The notes below the pieces were generated by a model. That model made no database searches, was not told where the DNA came from, and was given only the letters and a program-made list of their open reading frames with translations. 64,000 nt of DNA from CAYTPI01 sp964439625 (lineage in GTDB: Bacteria; Chloroflexota; Anaerolineae; Aggregatilineales; UBA3940): contig CAYTPI010000002.1 in assembly GCA_964439625.1 (NCBI GenBank), positions 186,001 to 250,000 on the forward strand, given 5' to 3'. Positions 1 to 9,331 of the stretch are shown here, in pieces (within the stretch, counting starts at the first letter, position 1; the number at the start of each line of letters is the position of its first letter). The position numbers and the translations under genes are program-made.

Positions 1-78
1 CGAGTAGAAGTTGAAGTCTGTTGATTCATCGCGCCGACTAAAATATTCTGGCGGGTACGTCATTGCCAAACAGTCCAT
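1..78 (-). CDS. N-terminal fragment of a gene cut by the window edge
   Basis: An open frame on the minus strand starts at an ATG at 78 (or a second in-frame ATG at 63) and runs without a stop to the window edge. The visible residues include PPEYFSRRDES and then DFNFYS. I recall similar N-termini (PPE-F-R-DES-D--FY) in SAM-dependent methyltransferases, but that is memory of a pattern and too short to prove. It lies 48 bases downstream of cdaA in the same direction and could belong to the same transcript. It is not the usual cdaR/ybbR partner, which would open with a membrane segment. No clear ribosome-binding site is visible for either start. Confidence 0.4.
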   Translation of the reverse strand, partial: MDCLAMTYPPEYFSRRDESTDFNFYS

Positions 79-125
79 TATCCGAGGTTGGCGTTGTATC
101 TTTGAGCCTAAGGGTCCTTTAACGG

Positions 126-1022
126 TTATGCAACTCGTTGCTTTCGTTCATCTGTTTTATCAGCCTTCCGTTTACCCAACACAGGTAGAGACGATATCAC
201 ACTGCTGAACCAAGATGGTACCCCACGCTGATTCTCCATCTTGATGAATTCGTTCAAGATAATTGCCAATCTATCCGCGTCGATTCCGCGAATGAAACGG
301 CCTTCTGACACTACGGAGATTTTACCAGACTCTTCCGACACGATAATCACAATCGCATCACTCACTTCAGATATGCCTAACCCAGCCCGATGCCTGAGGC
401 CCATGGTTGGATCAGGCATATTACGTCGATTTGATACAGGCAGTGTGCAGGCCACTGCGACAATTTTGTCCCCGCGAATGATCATGGCACCATCGTGCAG
501 GCTAGTCTTTGGGAAAAAGATAGTCTGGATAAGCTGGTTTTCCGGGCGTGCATTGATTTCAACACCTGTGTTGATATATTCTGCGAGGCCTGTGTCTCGC
601 TCAATCACGATCAATGCACCATGCTTTAGCCGCGACATTGCTCGTGCCGCATCACGGAGTTCCGTAATGAGGGCTGCCTGCCGTTCTTCACCGATTTGGC
701 TGACAATATCTACCAGGCCAATCCGCCCGACACGGTCTAACCAACGTCGTAGTTCATCTTGAAAAATAACCGGAACGGCAACCAGTGTAGCCGTTAATAC
801 AGTCTGAAGTAAAAAGGAGAAGGCCTGCAAATTTAGCAGGGTAGAAAGCGCCCACATAATCAGCAAGGAGATTGCAATGCCACGCAACACTGTTGCTGCC
901 CGGGTACCTTTAACCAGTTGGAGCGCTCCGAAGAAGACTGCCGCAACGAGGAAAATATCGAGGAAGTTACGCCAATCACTCGAAATATTTTGAATTGTCC
1001 AGATGACTTCTTCGATACCCAC
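126..1022 (-). CDS. cdaA: Diadenylate cyclase CdaA (c-di-AMP synthase)
   Basis: Condenses two ATP to the second messenger c-di-AMP at the membrane. Three hydrophobic segments at about residues 20-38, 43-61 and 64-86 are followed by a DisA_N catalytic domain. The two active-site signatures are present: DGA at 177-179 (in SLHDGAMI) and RHRA at 210-213 (in GLRHRAGLGISE). At 298 residues it has the usual CdaA length. The ATG start precedes a typical short amphipathic N-terminus, but its ribosome-binding site is weak. It sits 41 bases behind the large TPR gene on the same strand, so the two are probably co-transcribed. The usual cdaR/glmM partners are not visible in the window. Confidence 0.95.
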   Translation of the reverse strand: MGIEEVIWTIQNISSDWRNFLDIFLVAAVFFGALQLVKGTRAATVLRGIAISLLIMWALSTLLNLQAFSFLLQTVLTATLVAVPVIFQDELRRWLDRVGRIGLVDIVSQIGEERQAALITELRDAARAMSRLKHGALIVIERDTGLAEYINTGVEINARPENQLIQTIFFPKTSLHDGAMIIRGDKIVAVACTLPVSNRRNMPDPTMGLRHRAGLGISEVSDAIVIIVSEESGKISVVSEGRFIRGIDADRLAIILNEFIKMENQRGVPSWFSSVISSLPVLGKRKADKTDERKQRVA

Positions 1023-1063
1023 GGCTTACACTTCAGAGTATTTAAGGAACAGGTACTGATTCG

Positions 1064-3340
1064 CTAGGCAATTCCAGCAGAACTCTTAATTTGTGCCAAT
1101 AGTTGACGATACCTGTCAACATCTTCCGGGTTAAGTTGAATAATCTTGCTGATGGTGTCTACAGCTGCTTTAAAATCGCCAGCATCGATCTGCATTTCGC
1201 CAATCTTATCCAACTGTTTAACTGCATCATCTTTGCGCTTGGCTCGTGCATACACCTGCGCCAGACGCATTCTTAGGCCAACCTCAGTAGGGTGCCGCTT
1301 AACCTGAAATTCTAACGTCGGGATAATGCGCCCAGGTTTTCCCCTTGTGATGCACTGACGTATAAAATCATCGACTTTGTTCACAGCTTCTTTAGCGCGG
1401 TTTGTTTGAAAGTATAGGTCGATCAACGCCATTGTTGATGCTTCATCATCGGGGGCAATTTCAGCGATTTGCTCATAGTATTCCAGAGCCTGCTGCCAAT
1501 TAAGTCGTTGCTGTTCAATCTCTGCAACGGACTTAAGAATCGCAACGATGTAGGGCCCACGGGCTTCATTCTCACGTGCATATTCCAGGCCTCGCATATA
1601 GTATTCAAAGGCTTTATTTGTATCAGCCATTAGTCTGTAATGTAGGTCGCCAAGTTCTGAATATTGTACTAAAGCCTCTTCTACACGTTCCTGTGCCAGC
1701 AGCATATGTAATAATCGCTGACGGGCACTAATATCAGCAGGCCATATCTCTAATACCTCTTGGAATAGAACAGTGGCCTTTTGCTCATTGCCTCGAATCA
1801 AGTAAGCCTCGCCGATTAAATTGAGTTTTTCGGCGGCATCTTTTGTGCGGTTCTGCTTGATCAGCACATCAGCAATGCGGCGGTGTACCGGCAGATATTC
1901 GGGAGATTGTTCAATGGCATACTGCGCCTCAGATGTGGCTAATGTTAACGCATTCTGCTCGATGTAATAGTCGATCCGCTGTGTAATTTCAGCGATTGCA
2001 GGCTGTCCATGCTCAACCATCAATTCGATCAAACTTGGCACATAAGCCGTCCTATTGTTCACGCTGAAGCCACCCAACGTTTGAGTCATACGTTTGTACC
2101 AAGCTGGCTCCAAAAGATAATCACCGATGGACTCAGCGAGGTAAATGACATCCTTCTCAGTCATTGCTTCCAGGCTTTCTTGCAAACGCTCATAGCCATG
2201 TATATCAACCTGCCCAGGATTGGTTTGTTTATCTGCTTCCTGCAGTGCTTGGATCATAATTTGTGCACCGTTATTCACATCACCCAATTTCAAGCGAGAT
2301 AACCCCAATGCTAACAAAGAGGCCAGGCGGTATTTCGGGTCTGCAACAGCTTCAGTCAACAGTTGCACGGCTTGCTCATAGTCTTCAGTATAGTAGTGGA
2401 GAATACCTAGGTTAACACGCAGCGGGATGTTATTTAACCCAGCCTGTTGTGCTTGTGTATAAGCAGCGATGGCAGCATCCGCCTCACCAACTTGTTGTAA
2501 GTCAATAGCTTGCAGCAGCGCTGGTTGTGCGCTGCTAGGTACGCCACCATCCCAAATGCTATCCGCCAATAAACTCATAGCATGGCGGGCGGCCTCGTCA
2601 AAGGGTGTACGCTCTGGGGCAGCATCAAGGACGTCTAAGTCACTGTCATCTTCTTCAACAAACTTCCTTTTTTCTGGTTTCGTGAACAAACTCGGGTCAC
2701 GTAGAGGCCCAGTTTGTTTAATATTAATATCAGTGTATTCTTCAGTTGTACTAATGGGGCGGTTATGCTTGAGATCGTCTAGGGCTGTACGGACAACCGC
2801 ATTCAGTGTATCTAACTTGAGGGCCCGTTGTAGAGCCCGTTCCGCTTTGCGCGACTCACCATACACTTGAAGCAAGCGGGCCATCTCTACATATTCATTG
2901 ATTGCCTTCGGGCGTGTTTCAGCGTGCTGCTCATAAACTGCTGCTAAGCGCATATGTGGCTGATGTAAATCAACATTTAATTTAGCTGCTTTACGCCAGT
3001 AGGAAATCGCCCGTTCTAGTTCTTTGCGAGCATAGTAGACTTCACCGACCTGCAAATACTCATTAGCGGCTTCTCGGTCTCGGTCAAGCTCTTCAAAAAG
3101 AACAGCCATGCGCTCATGGGGGAGTGGGTCATCTGGTACTAGCGAGGCCACCCGTTTATAAATGTCGAGTGCTTCTTGGGGCCGCCCCAGTTCTGAGACG
3201 CTTAATGCTAAGCCCGTTAGAGCTTGAGCATCATCAGGCTTGGCTTCAAGTGCTTTATTGAAAGCCTCGATAGCTTCTTGCCAATTTTCTTCCCATGCTG
3301 CGTTTGATGCTTCACGTAATGAGGTCTGATAATCCGTCAT
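1064..3340 (-). CDS. Large tetratricopeptide-repeat protein
   Basis: A soluble protein of about 758 residues built almost wholly of TPR units; repeats such as EAIEAFNKALEAKPDDAQAL, EQAVQLLTEAV and QALEYYEQIAEIAPDDEAS recur from end to end. TPR arrays bind partner proteins; the partner here is unknown. I place the start at the ATG at 3340 (MTDYQTSLREA) because AGGA lies 8 bases upstream and the first repeat begins at once. A GTG at 3442 would add 34 residues that look untranslated, with its purine run too close to the start. An acidic, less repetitive stretch near residues 200-260 divides two TPR blocks. It lies upstream of cdaA in the same direction, so a link to c-di-AMP or envelope homeostasis is possible but only inferred. 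Confidence 0.85.
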   Translation of the reverse strand: MTDYQTSLREASNAAWEENWQEAIEAFNKALEAKPDDAQALTGLALSVSELGRPQEALDIYKRVASLVPDDPLPHERMAVLFEELDRDREAANEYLQVGEVYYARKELERAISYWRKAAKLNVDLHQPHMRLAAVYEQHAETRPKAINEYVEMARLLQVYGESRKAERALQRALKLDTLNAVVRTALDDLKHNRPISTTEEYTDINIKQTGPLRDPSLFTKPEKRKFVEEDDSDLDVLDAAPERTPFDEAARHAMSLLADSIWDGGVPSSAQPALLQAIDLQQVGEADAAIAAYTQAQQAGLNNIPLRVNLGILHYYTEDYEQAVQLLTEAVADPKYRLASLLALGLSRLKLGDVNNGAQIMIQALQEADKQTNPGQVDIHGYERLQESLEAMTEKDVIYLAESIGDYLLEPAWYKRMTQTLGGFSVNNRTAYVPSLIELMVEHGQPAIAEITQRIDYYIEQNALTLATSEAQYAIEQSPEYLPVHRRIADVLIKQNRTKDAAEKLNLIGEAYLIRGNEQKATVLFQEVLEIWPADISARQRLLHMLLAQERVEEALVQYSELGDLHYRLMADTNKAFEYYMRGLEYARENEARGPYIVAILKSVAEIEQQRLNWQQALEYYEQIAEIAPDDEASTMALIDLYFQTNRAKEAVNKVDDFIRQCITRGKPGRIIPTLEFQVKRHPTEVGLRMRLAQVYARAKRKDDAVKQLDKIGEMQIDAGDFKAAVDTISKIIQLNPEDVDRYRQLLAQIKSSAGIA

Positions 3341-3513
3341 TGGTATGTCCTGACAGTTGCGTTGACCGGCATTTTGAGTCAGTTCAGGAGAGGAAATGCT
3401 GGCGCTGCCCGCATCCGCCATAAACTGTACGCAGTATAACACCCCTCGATTTTACGGTGCAATCACGCTTAGTATTTCTCCACCCGATTGTTAGCCCACG
3501 CGTTAACGACGCT

Positions 3514-4212
3514 TTACTGACTAGCTTTCAACATTTTCGGCGGCTGCTTGATGCTGTATGGCACAATGAAAAAGCTGTGAATAGCCTTAGGCTCACGACC
3601 ATCAGCTTCGAGTTGGGACGTTACACCCGGTACGCCTGTACTCAGGTCGATTTCAGTTAGCCTAATCACAGGTCGTTGTCCCGATAGGTAATTGGGATCA
3701 TAAACTGTAATTTCGTAGCTACCGTCGTTTGCTTGTTCGTATGCGTGTGCCAACACTTGATGGTTGTGCCACAACAACATCGACTGGCGTGCTTGCGAAA
3801 ATATCAACCCTAAGACAGAGGGCTTATCCTGTTCGAGGTTACGTTTTAGCTTCTGCCATTGATCGTAGCTTAGGTTTTGCGCGCCACGTTTGGTGATGAT
3901 CATGTTATGCAGATAGCGCAGCACATGCCGGTAAGCAAAACCCAGCGAAGCCTGCTGACGCTTATATAGATAGTTGTACATCATGGTACTTGGCTTGGGA
4001 GCTTCCGTAAAATCTGGGGAAGGGAAGCCTGCAAAATAATAATCGAGTGAAGCAAAACACATCCCGCCGCATAAACCGTGGATGGTGCGAGCCCCCTCTA
4101 ACGTTTCTTCCTTGACTAATATCTCAACTGTGTTTGTCGGTAAGGGCAACCCTGGGAACCGATTGACAAACCCGAAACCGTGTTCATCTCGTTGAAAGCT
4201 CGTGCTGGGCAT
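3514..4212 (-). CDS. Hypothetical protein with papain/C39-like Cys-His-Asn pattern
   Basis: A 232-residue protein without signal peptide. It contains GLCGGMCFASLDYY near residue 47, NHQVLAHAYE near residue 150 and VYDPNY near residue 171. This order of Cys, His and Asp/Asn with those flanking glycines resembles papain-fold peptidases (C39 group), so a cysteine peptidase or transglutaminase-like fold is a reasonable guess. I do not recognise a named family and no function is established. It is encoded on the minus strand, divergent from the alpha/beta hydrolase gene, with about 115 bases between the two starts. The ATG start at 4212 is the first in frame; upstream bases give only a weak ribosome-binding site. 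Confidence 0.7.
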   Translation of the reverse strand: MPSTSFQRDEHGFGFVNRFPGLPLPTNTVEILVKEETLEGARTIHGLCGGMCFASLDYYFAGFPSPDFTEAPKPSTMMYNYLYKRQQASLGFAYRHVLRYLHNMIITKRGAQNLSYDQWQKLKRNLEQDKPSVLGLIFSQARQSMLLWHNHQVLAHAYEQANDGSYEITVYDPNYLSGQRPVIRLTEIDLSTGVPGVTSQLEADGREPKAIHSFFIVPYSIKQPPKMLKASQ

Positions 4213-4327
4213 TTGGTAATTATCCTGATTTATAGTGAATCATGCAGCATTCACTACAATTATACTCGGTTACTTGCTATGCTTACCGATTGATGAATCC
4301 TACCGCGCCTGCTACCATGAGGGCCTT

Positions 4328-5113
4328 ATGAGAACGGTTATTGATAATATTCAACTTCACTATACGACAGATGGCTCCGAAGCAGGGGAGCCTATTCTAC
4401 TGCTGCATGGTTGGGCTGCCGATGTCCGCACATGGGCACCGATTACACCTGCATTTATTGAAGCTGGCTATCGTGTCTTTGCACTCGACCTACCCGGTCA
4501 CGGCCTCAGCCCTGCACCGCCATCTCCGTGGGGTATTCCTGAGTATGCCCACTTTGTCCAGAGCTTCATCAACAAGCAGCAGCTTTCTGCTGTCACATTA
4601 ATTGGGCATTCGTTTGGTGGGCGTCTTTCAATTCTGCTGGGCTCACAGCCTGACGTTCCTCTGGCAAAAATCATCCTGATCAACTCAGCAGGGGTTCGCA
4701 TTGAACCCAGCGCGTTCAAGAAACTGGTTGGGCAGATAGGGTCTAGCGTCAGCAGTATGACAAAAAATACACCACTATCTCGACTGGTACAACCTTTGCG
4801 ACGTCAATATTATTCTTTGATTGGCGCTGAAGATTACATCAATGCAGATGACGACATGCGTTCGACATTTGTCAAGGTTGTTTCACAAGATTTACAAGCG
4901 GAAGCCGCGCAAATTTCTGTACCCACGCTACTGATCTGGGGAGTTGACGATCAAGAGACCCCGCTTTGGACGGGCCAACGCCTGCATGAGAAGATAACTG
5001 AGTCGGAACTGATTACACTAGATGAAGTGGGGCATTTCGCCCACATCGAACAGCCATCCGTCGTTAGTCAGCACATTCTCAATTTTTTAGGGGCTTCCAG
5101 CAATGCCAGTTGA
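4328..5113 (+). CDS. Alpha/beta-fold hydrolase
   Basis: A 261-residue single-domain hydrolase. Visible features are the oxyanion loop LLLHGWAAD (residues 25-33), the nucleophile elbow GHSFGG (93-98, Ser95), an acidic residue in WGVDDQ (Asp207 or Asp208) and the catalytic His236 in EVGHFAHIEQP. The cap region between about 125 and 190 is helical and polar, and the substrate cannot be predicted. I chose the ATG at 4328 because the fold begins straight after it (MRTVIDNIQLHY) and GAGGG lies just upstream; an earlier in-frame start would add 31 residues that do not fit the fold. Its end overlaps the murF-like gene by 11 bases, so these genes are translated from one message. Confidence 0.88.
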   Translation: MRTVIDNIQLHYTTDGSEAGEPILLLHGWAADVRTWAPITPAFIEAGYRVFALDLPGHGLSPAPPSPWGIPEYAHFVQSFINKQQLSAVTLIGHSFGGRLSILLGSQPDVPLAKIILINSAGVRIEPSAFKKLVGQIGSSVSSMTKNTPLSRLVQPLRRQYYSLIGAEDYINADDDMRSTFVKVVSQDLQAEAAQISVPTLLIWGVDDQETPLWTGQRLHEKITESELITLDEVGHFAHIEQPSVVSQHILNFLGASSNAS

Positions 5114-6698
5114 TATCATTATTCTGGTTATATGGTTAGCGGGCAGCATCTGGCGCGCTTTACGCCTGCTTCAAATTTTGCAAATCGAAGAGTACGAAAT
5201 TAGCCGTTATCTGCGTTGGTTGTTCAAGCCACGGCTGCGCTTCTTTGATGTTAAAAACCTAGTAACAGGTGCTGTGATTATCATCATTTTGATGTTATTC
5301 CTCGGCGATCCATCCAGCACAATCGGGTTGTCAATTACAGTGAGCCTTTCAGTGGTGGCCCTCTTCCAATTACCCCGACGTCAAGTCAAGTTACCGCTAG
5401 TACCAACAGCACGGATGGTCACCTTAATTATGACCATCAGCATCTTAACCGCCATCTTGATTTTTGGGCCATCATTGTTACTGGGTTGGGCTGGTGCAAG
5501 TCTCACGTTCTGGCTTTGGTTAATCGTCGTCTATCAACTGGTGTCACTGGTGATCGTTGTCGGAAATACGCTGCTCAAACCACTTGAGGTTTACCTTAAG
5601 CGTCGTCAGGTAGCACAGGCTCGCGCCATCATGCAAGCCTACAAGGGCAAAGTGATTGGCATCACAGGAAGCTTCGGCAAGACCAGCACCAAAGAGTTTC
5701 TTTACCACATTCTGTCAAGTAAATACAATGTGCTGAAGACGCCCAAGAGCTTTAATACGCCGCTTGGAATTAGTCAGGTAGTGCGCGGTAGCCTTGCGGG
5801 TAATCAGGCTTACGACTACTTCATCGTTGAGATGGGCGCCTATTTACCAGGCAACATCAAAACGCTCTGCGAGATCGCCTTCCCGGATTACGGTTTGTTG
5901 ACAGCAATCGGCCCGGCTCACCTTGAGCGTTTTGGCTCCATTGATGCGATCTTGAACACCAAAATGGAACTAATCCAAAGTCTTCCAAGTGATGGCATCG
6001 CTGTATTCAATGCGGATTATCCACGCTTAGTGGAGCGTGCCAAGACCACAACAGTCGAAGCCGTACGCCTAATCGGTGTGCAGAATCAAGCGGTTGACCT
6101 ACATGTTAGTGACATCACAGCATCCTCAGCCGGGTTGTCGTTTGACGTTCACCAATCTAATGGGGCATCCGTCAATTTTCAGATTCCGCTGCTAGGGCAG
6201 CACAATGTGTCCAATGTGCTAATGGTTACTGCATTGTTACTTGAACTTGGTTTTACCCTTGAAGAAATTGCTCAAGCGGCCCGCACCCTGCCGCCCGTTG
6301 AACATCGCCTGCAACTGATCCGGCGCAGCGGCATCACAATTATTGACGACAGCTATAACTCGAACCCAGAAGGCGCTAAGCAAGCGCTAGAAGCCTTGGC
6401 TTTATTCAACCAAGGGCAAAAGATACTTGTAACGCCTGGCTTTGCTGAACTCGGTAGCGCTGAGGTTGAAGCCCATGAACAGCTTGGACGGCAAGCTGCT
6501 GAAGTCTGCGACCGTGTTTATCTCGTCAGTGGTAAGCGTACAAAACCTATTGAAACGGGTCTGCTTGCGGGCGGCTTCACGCAGAGTCGCATTCACGCCT
6601 TCAAAACGTTGACGGAAGCCACAGATGATCTTTGGAAGCGTGTTCTTCCCGGCGATACTATTCTCTTTCTCAATGATCTCCCGGACACTTACGGATAG
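5103..6698 (+). CDS. murF: Mur ligase, MurF-like, with N-terminal membrane region
   Basis: Probably joins D-Ala-D-Ala to the UDP-MurNAc-tripeptide in peptidoglycan synthesis. The ATP-binding P-loop GSFGKTST is at residues 189-196, followed by the ligase middle domain (EMGAYLPGNIKTL, TAIGPAHLERFGS) and C-terminal domain (HNVSNVLM, DDSYNSNPEGAKQALEAL). Unlike classical MurF (about 450 residues with a soluble UDP-binding N-domain), the first 180 residues here form four or five hydrophobic segments (about 4-20, 52-68, 74-90, 105-123, 135-155). The next gene is ddl, 6 bases on, which makes the D-Ala-D-Ala substrate; this is the main reason to prefer MurF over other Mur ligases. The symbol is therefore partly contextual. 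Confidence 0.8.
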   Translation: MPVDIIILVIWLAGSIWRALRLLQILQIEEYEISRYLRWLFKPRLRFFDVKNLVTGAVIIIILMLFLGDPSSTIGLSITVSLSVVALFQLPRRQVKLPLVPTARMVTLIMTISILTAILIFGPSLLLGWAGASLTFWLWLIVVYQLVSLVIVVGNTLLKPLEVYLKRRQVAQARAIMQAYKGKVIGITGSFGKTSTKEFLYHILSSKYNVLKTPKSFNTPLGISQVVRGSLAGNQAYDYFIVEMGAYLPGNIKTLCEIAFPDYGLLTAIGPAHLERFGSIDAILNTKMELIQSLPSDGIAVFNADYPRLVERAKTTTVEAVRLIGVQNQAVDLHVSDITASSAGLSFDVHQSNGASVNFQIPLLGQHNVSNVLMVTALLLELGFTLEEIAQAARTLPPVEHRLQLIRRSGITIIDDSYNSNPEGAKQALEALALFNQGQKILVTPGFAELGSAEVEAHEQLGRQAAEVCDRVYLVSGKRTKPIETGLLAGGFTQSRIHAFKTLTEATDDLWKRVLPGDTILFLNDLPDTYG

Positions 6699-6704
6699 GA
6701 AAAT

Positions 6705-7886
6705 ATGATGAAACAGCGTATTGGTATGTTCTTCGGCGGCTATTCTGTCGAACATGATATTTCAGTTATTACGGGCTTGCAGGCGATGCGCGCTGTTGAC
6801 GAGAGCAAATATGAGGTTGTACCCGTCTATGTAGCGAATGATGGCACATGGTACACAGGTGAAGCCCTTAAAGACCTGCGCACCTATGCTGACAAAGCCA
6901 CAATCACCAAAGCGGCAGAACCCGCTATTCTCTCGCCAGACAGAAAACACCGTGGTCTGATTGTGAATCCGCTCGCAGGCCGTCTGCAGAAGTCAGAGTT
7001 AATACCGCTTGATGTTGCTTTCCCGTTGATCCATGGCACCCATGGTGAGGATGGCACTATTCAGGGCTTATTTGAACTGGCCGACCTGCCATATGTTGGC
7101 TGCGGCGTGATGGCCTCAGCTATTGGTAATGATAAGCTGCTTAGCAAAAGAGTCTTGATGCAAGCGGGCATCCCAGTCGTCAGTGACTATGTGTTGGCTA
7201 CTCGCACAGAGTGGCAGACAAGCGAAGCAGATGTCCTTACACGTATCACTGACACAGTGCCGATGCCCGTACATGTTAAACCTCGCCGGTTAGGTTCAAG
7301 CATTGGTGTCTCAAAATGCAACACAGAGAAGGAACTACGTGAAGCCTTAGAACTAGGGTTCACTATCGAAAGTAATGTGATCGTTGAAAAATCCATTGAA
7401 AACCTAACCGAAATTAACTGCGCTGTGCTGGGCAACCATGACTTGATTGCATCTGTCTGTGAAAAACCACTGACCTCGGAGGAAGTCTTGACGTTTGAAG
7501 ACAAATACATGAGCGGCGAAGGTGAGGCAATGGGAATGGCAGGGGCAAAGCGCATTGTACCAGCGCCCATCAGGGACGAATTAACGAAACGCATTCAGCA
7601 ATTAGCACTGGATTCATTCAAAGCCATTGATGGGGCAGGGCTGGCTCGCATCGACTTCCTTATTGATAGTGAGCAGAACGTTTACGTTAATGAACTGAAC
7701 ACCATGCCCGGCAGCCTATCGTACTACCTCTGGCAGGAAGATGGCATCAAACAGCCGGAACTTGTTGATCGGCTTATTAGTCTCGCATTGGAACGCCATC
7801 AGGAAAAATCAAGAACAACCTTTGCTTTTAAGTCCTACGTCCTATCTGATTTCAGCGAGCATGGTTCCAAGGGGGGCAAGTTCTAA
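6705..7886 (+). CDS. ddl: D-alanine--D-alanine ligase
   Basis: ATP-grasp enzyme that makes the D-Ala-D-Ala dipeptide for cell-wall precursors. Family landmarks: MFFGGYSVEHDISVITG at the N-terminus, PLIHGTHGEDGTIQG in the first domain, HVKPRRLGSSIGVSK in the ATP-binding domain and RIDFLIDSEQNVYVNELNTMPG, which carries the magnesium-binding Glu and Asn. The protein has 393 residues, a little longer than usual, with extra residues in the N-terminal part and a polar tail. AGGAAAAT precedes two adjacent ATG codons (6705 and 6708), either of which could be used. It directly follows the MurF-like gene and converges on the CDF gene. Confidence 0.95.
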   Translation: MMKQRIGMFFGGYSVEHDISVITGLQAMRAVDESKYEVVPVYVANDGTWYTGEALKDLRTYADKATITKAAEPAILSPDRKHRGLIVNPLAGRLQKSELIPLDVAFPLIHGTHGEDGTIQGLFELADLPYVGCGVMASAIGNDKLLSKRVLMQAGIPVVSDYVLATRTEWQTSEADVLTRITDTVPMPVHVKPRRLGSSIGVSKCNTEKELREALELGFTIESNVIVEKSIENLTEINCAVLGNHDLIASVCEKPLTSEEVLTFEDKYMSGEGEAMGMAGAKRIVPAPIRDELTKRIQQLALDSFKAIDGAGLARIDFLIDSEQNVYVNELNTMPGSLSYYLWQEDGIKQPELVDRLISLALERHQEKSRTTFAFKSYVLSDFSEHGSKGGKF

Positions 7887-7898
7887 TGGTGTTTACTG

Positions 7899-9290
7899 CT
7901 AATCGTCACAACCAAATGGCTCCGTGTGGATTGTCACCTCGTGCAAACGGGGGATTTCCGCACGGATCTTTGCTTCTACTTTCTCCGCTGAGTGATGAGC
8001 CTCAGTCAAAGGCATAGAAGCCTCAACATAAGCGTGCATGGTCAAAACATAACCACCATCAACCTCAACATACATGTCTAATTCATGCCATGACCATTCA
8101 GGTATGGCACTCTCAGCGATCATCAAGGCTTTACCAGCCAACATGTATGACTCTCCAGTGGTTACCAACCGATTTTCGTGACTGCCCAATGGCTCAATGT
8201 GCGTCAATGTCTTGTCGAGGTTGGGGATAGCCTGATGTAGCCGCTTCTCGAAGGTCGTCACAACCTCATGGGCTTGACCAACAGTCTGGTTGAGCGGTAC
8301 TTCGACGTGCATACTCAACCGCAATCTGCCTTCTGACTCTACTGCACGGACTTCATGTACCTTCAACCCGAGCGCATCCGCTTCTGCTCGTGTTATCAAT
8401 GTCAAGTCATTCGTAGGTTGCACTGCAGGGCTAGCAACCACACGAATATCACTTAAGCCATCAAAAGACTGCTGCAACCTGCTGCGTACTTCGGATGTAA
8501 TCGCATCACTATGGGCTGCCGTTGTCGGCGCAGGCACGACAATATCCACATCAAGGTGAACATCATCGGCGGAGCCACGGCTGCGCACCCGTGCTACTTC
8601 TTCAATACCTGCCACGTCTTCAATCACACCTTGAACGACAGTAGCATCTAAAGGTGCTTCATCAACAAGGATACCGCCCGAGCGCGAGACGATTTCCCAA
8701 GCTGCTTTGAGGATCAACCCGACAATTACCAGTGCAGCAGCAGTATCAACCCAAGGCAGGCCCAACTGAATAGCAAACAGGCTAGCCAATACAGTTAGTG
8801 AAGCAAAAATATCACTCTGCGTGTGTAGTGCATCAGCAAGCAGTAGCTCTGACTTAAATTCATGACCTTTATGTGTCTGGTAAATCGTTACCATCAAATT
8901 GATGAACATAGTGGAAATCACCACTGCAAAATTGATCGGCCCGATATTAGGGGGCACATCTGTTGTGCCAATTCGTCGAATGCTGGTGGTAATAATCTCC
9001 CAAGCCGTTAGCAGCAGCACACCACCGATAATCATGCTGGCAAGCGTCTCAAAACGACGATGCCCATAAGGGTGATTATCATCCGGTGGGCGCGATGCGA
9101 CCGAGTTGCCAATCAGAGCGACGATATTTGAGGCAGCATCCAATAATGAATGTAACCCGTCAGCGACCATGGCCAGTGACCGTGTCGCTAGGCCAACACT
9201 AAGTTTAGCAATAGCAACAGCTAGGTTGGCACCCATCGTATTGATGATGACCCGCTGCACATGTTTGGTGCGTGTTATTGGTTCACTCAT
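7899..9290 (-). CDS. Cation diffusion facilitator with three tandem C-terminal modules
   Basis: Proton-coupled divalent metal exporter. Six membrane helices occupy residues 15-205. The metal site is formed by H47-S-L-L-D51 in helix 2 and H156-T-Q-S-D160 in helix 5; two HxxxD motifs are typical of Zn/Cd exporters rather than Fe/Mn ones. HPYGHRRFE (73-81) is the usual loop signature. A standard CDF has one cytoplasmic dimerisation module of about 80 residues; this 463-residue protein shows three similar alpha/beta modules (about 210-300, 310-390, 400-463), each ending in a similar strand such as THIEPLG or IHTEPFG. The ATG at 9290 is preferred, since an upstream TTG at 9332 lies inside a terminator hairpin. 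Confidence 0.92.
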   Translation of the reverse strand: MSEPITRTKHVQRVIINTMGANLAVAIAKLSVGLATRSLAMVADGLHSLLDAASNIVALIGNSVASRPPDDNHPYGHRRFETLASMIIGGVLLLTAWEIITTSIRRIGTTDVPPNIGPINFAVVISTMFINLMVTIYQTHKGHEFKSELLLADALHTQSDIFASLTVLASLFAIQLGLPWVDTAAALVIVGLILKAAWEIVSRSGGILVDEAPLDATVVQGVIEDVAGIEEVARVRSRGSADDVHLDVDIVVPAPTTAAHSDAITSEVRSRLQQSFDGLSDIRVVASPAVQPTNDLTLITRAEADALGLKVHEVRAVESEGRLRLSMHVEVPLNQTVGQAHEVVTTFEKRLHQAIPNLDKTLTHIEPLGSHENRLVTTGESYMLAGKALMIAESAIPEWSWHELDMYVEVDGGYVLTMHAYVEASMPLTEAHHSAEKVEAKIRAEIPRLHEVTIHTEPFGCDD

Positions 9291-9331
9291 GTCAGCCAGT
9301 GTACATCGGGCTAAATCATTGTGAAAATCCA

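Noticed and set aside
241..762. 173-codon open frame antisense to cdaA
   Set aside because: It covers the conserved catalytic domain of cdaA on the opposite strand and has low-complexity Ser/Arg content.
3341..3442. Longer TPR protein from a GTG at 3442
   Set aside because: The added 34 residues do not look like TPR and the purine run is too close to the GTG, whereas the ATG at 3340 has AGGA at a good distance.
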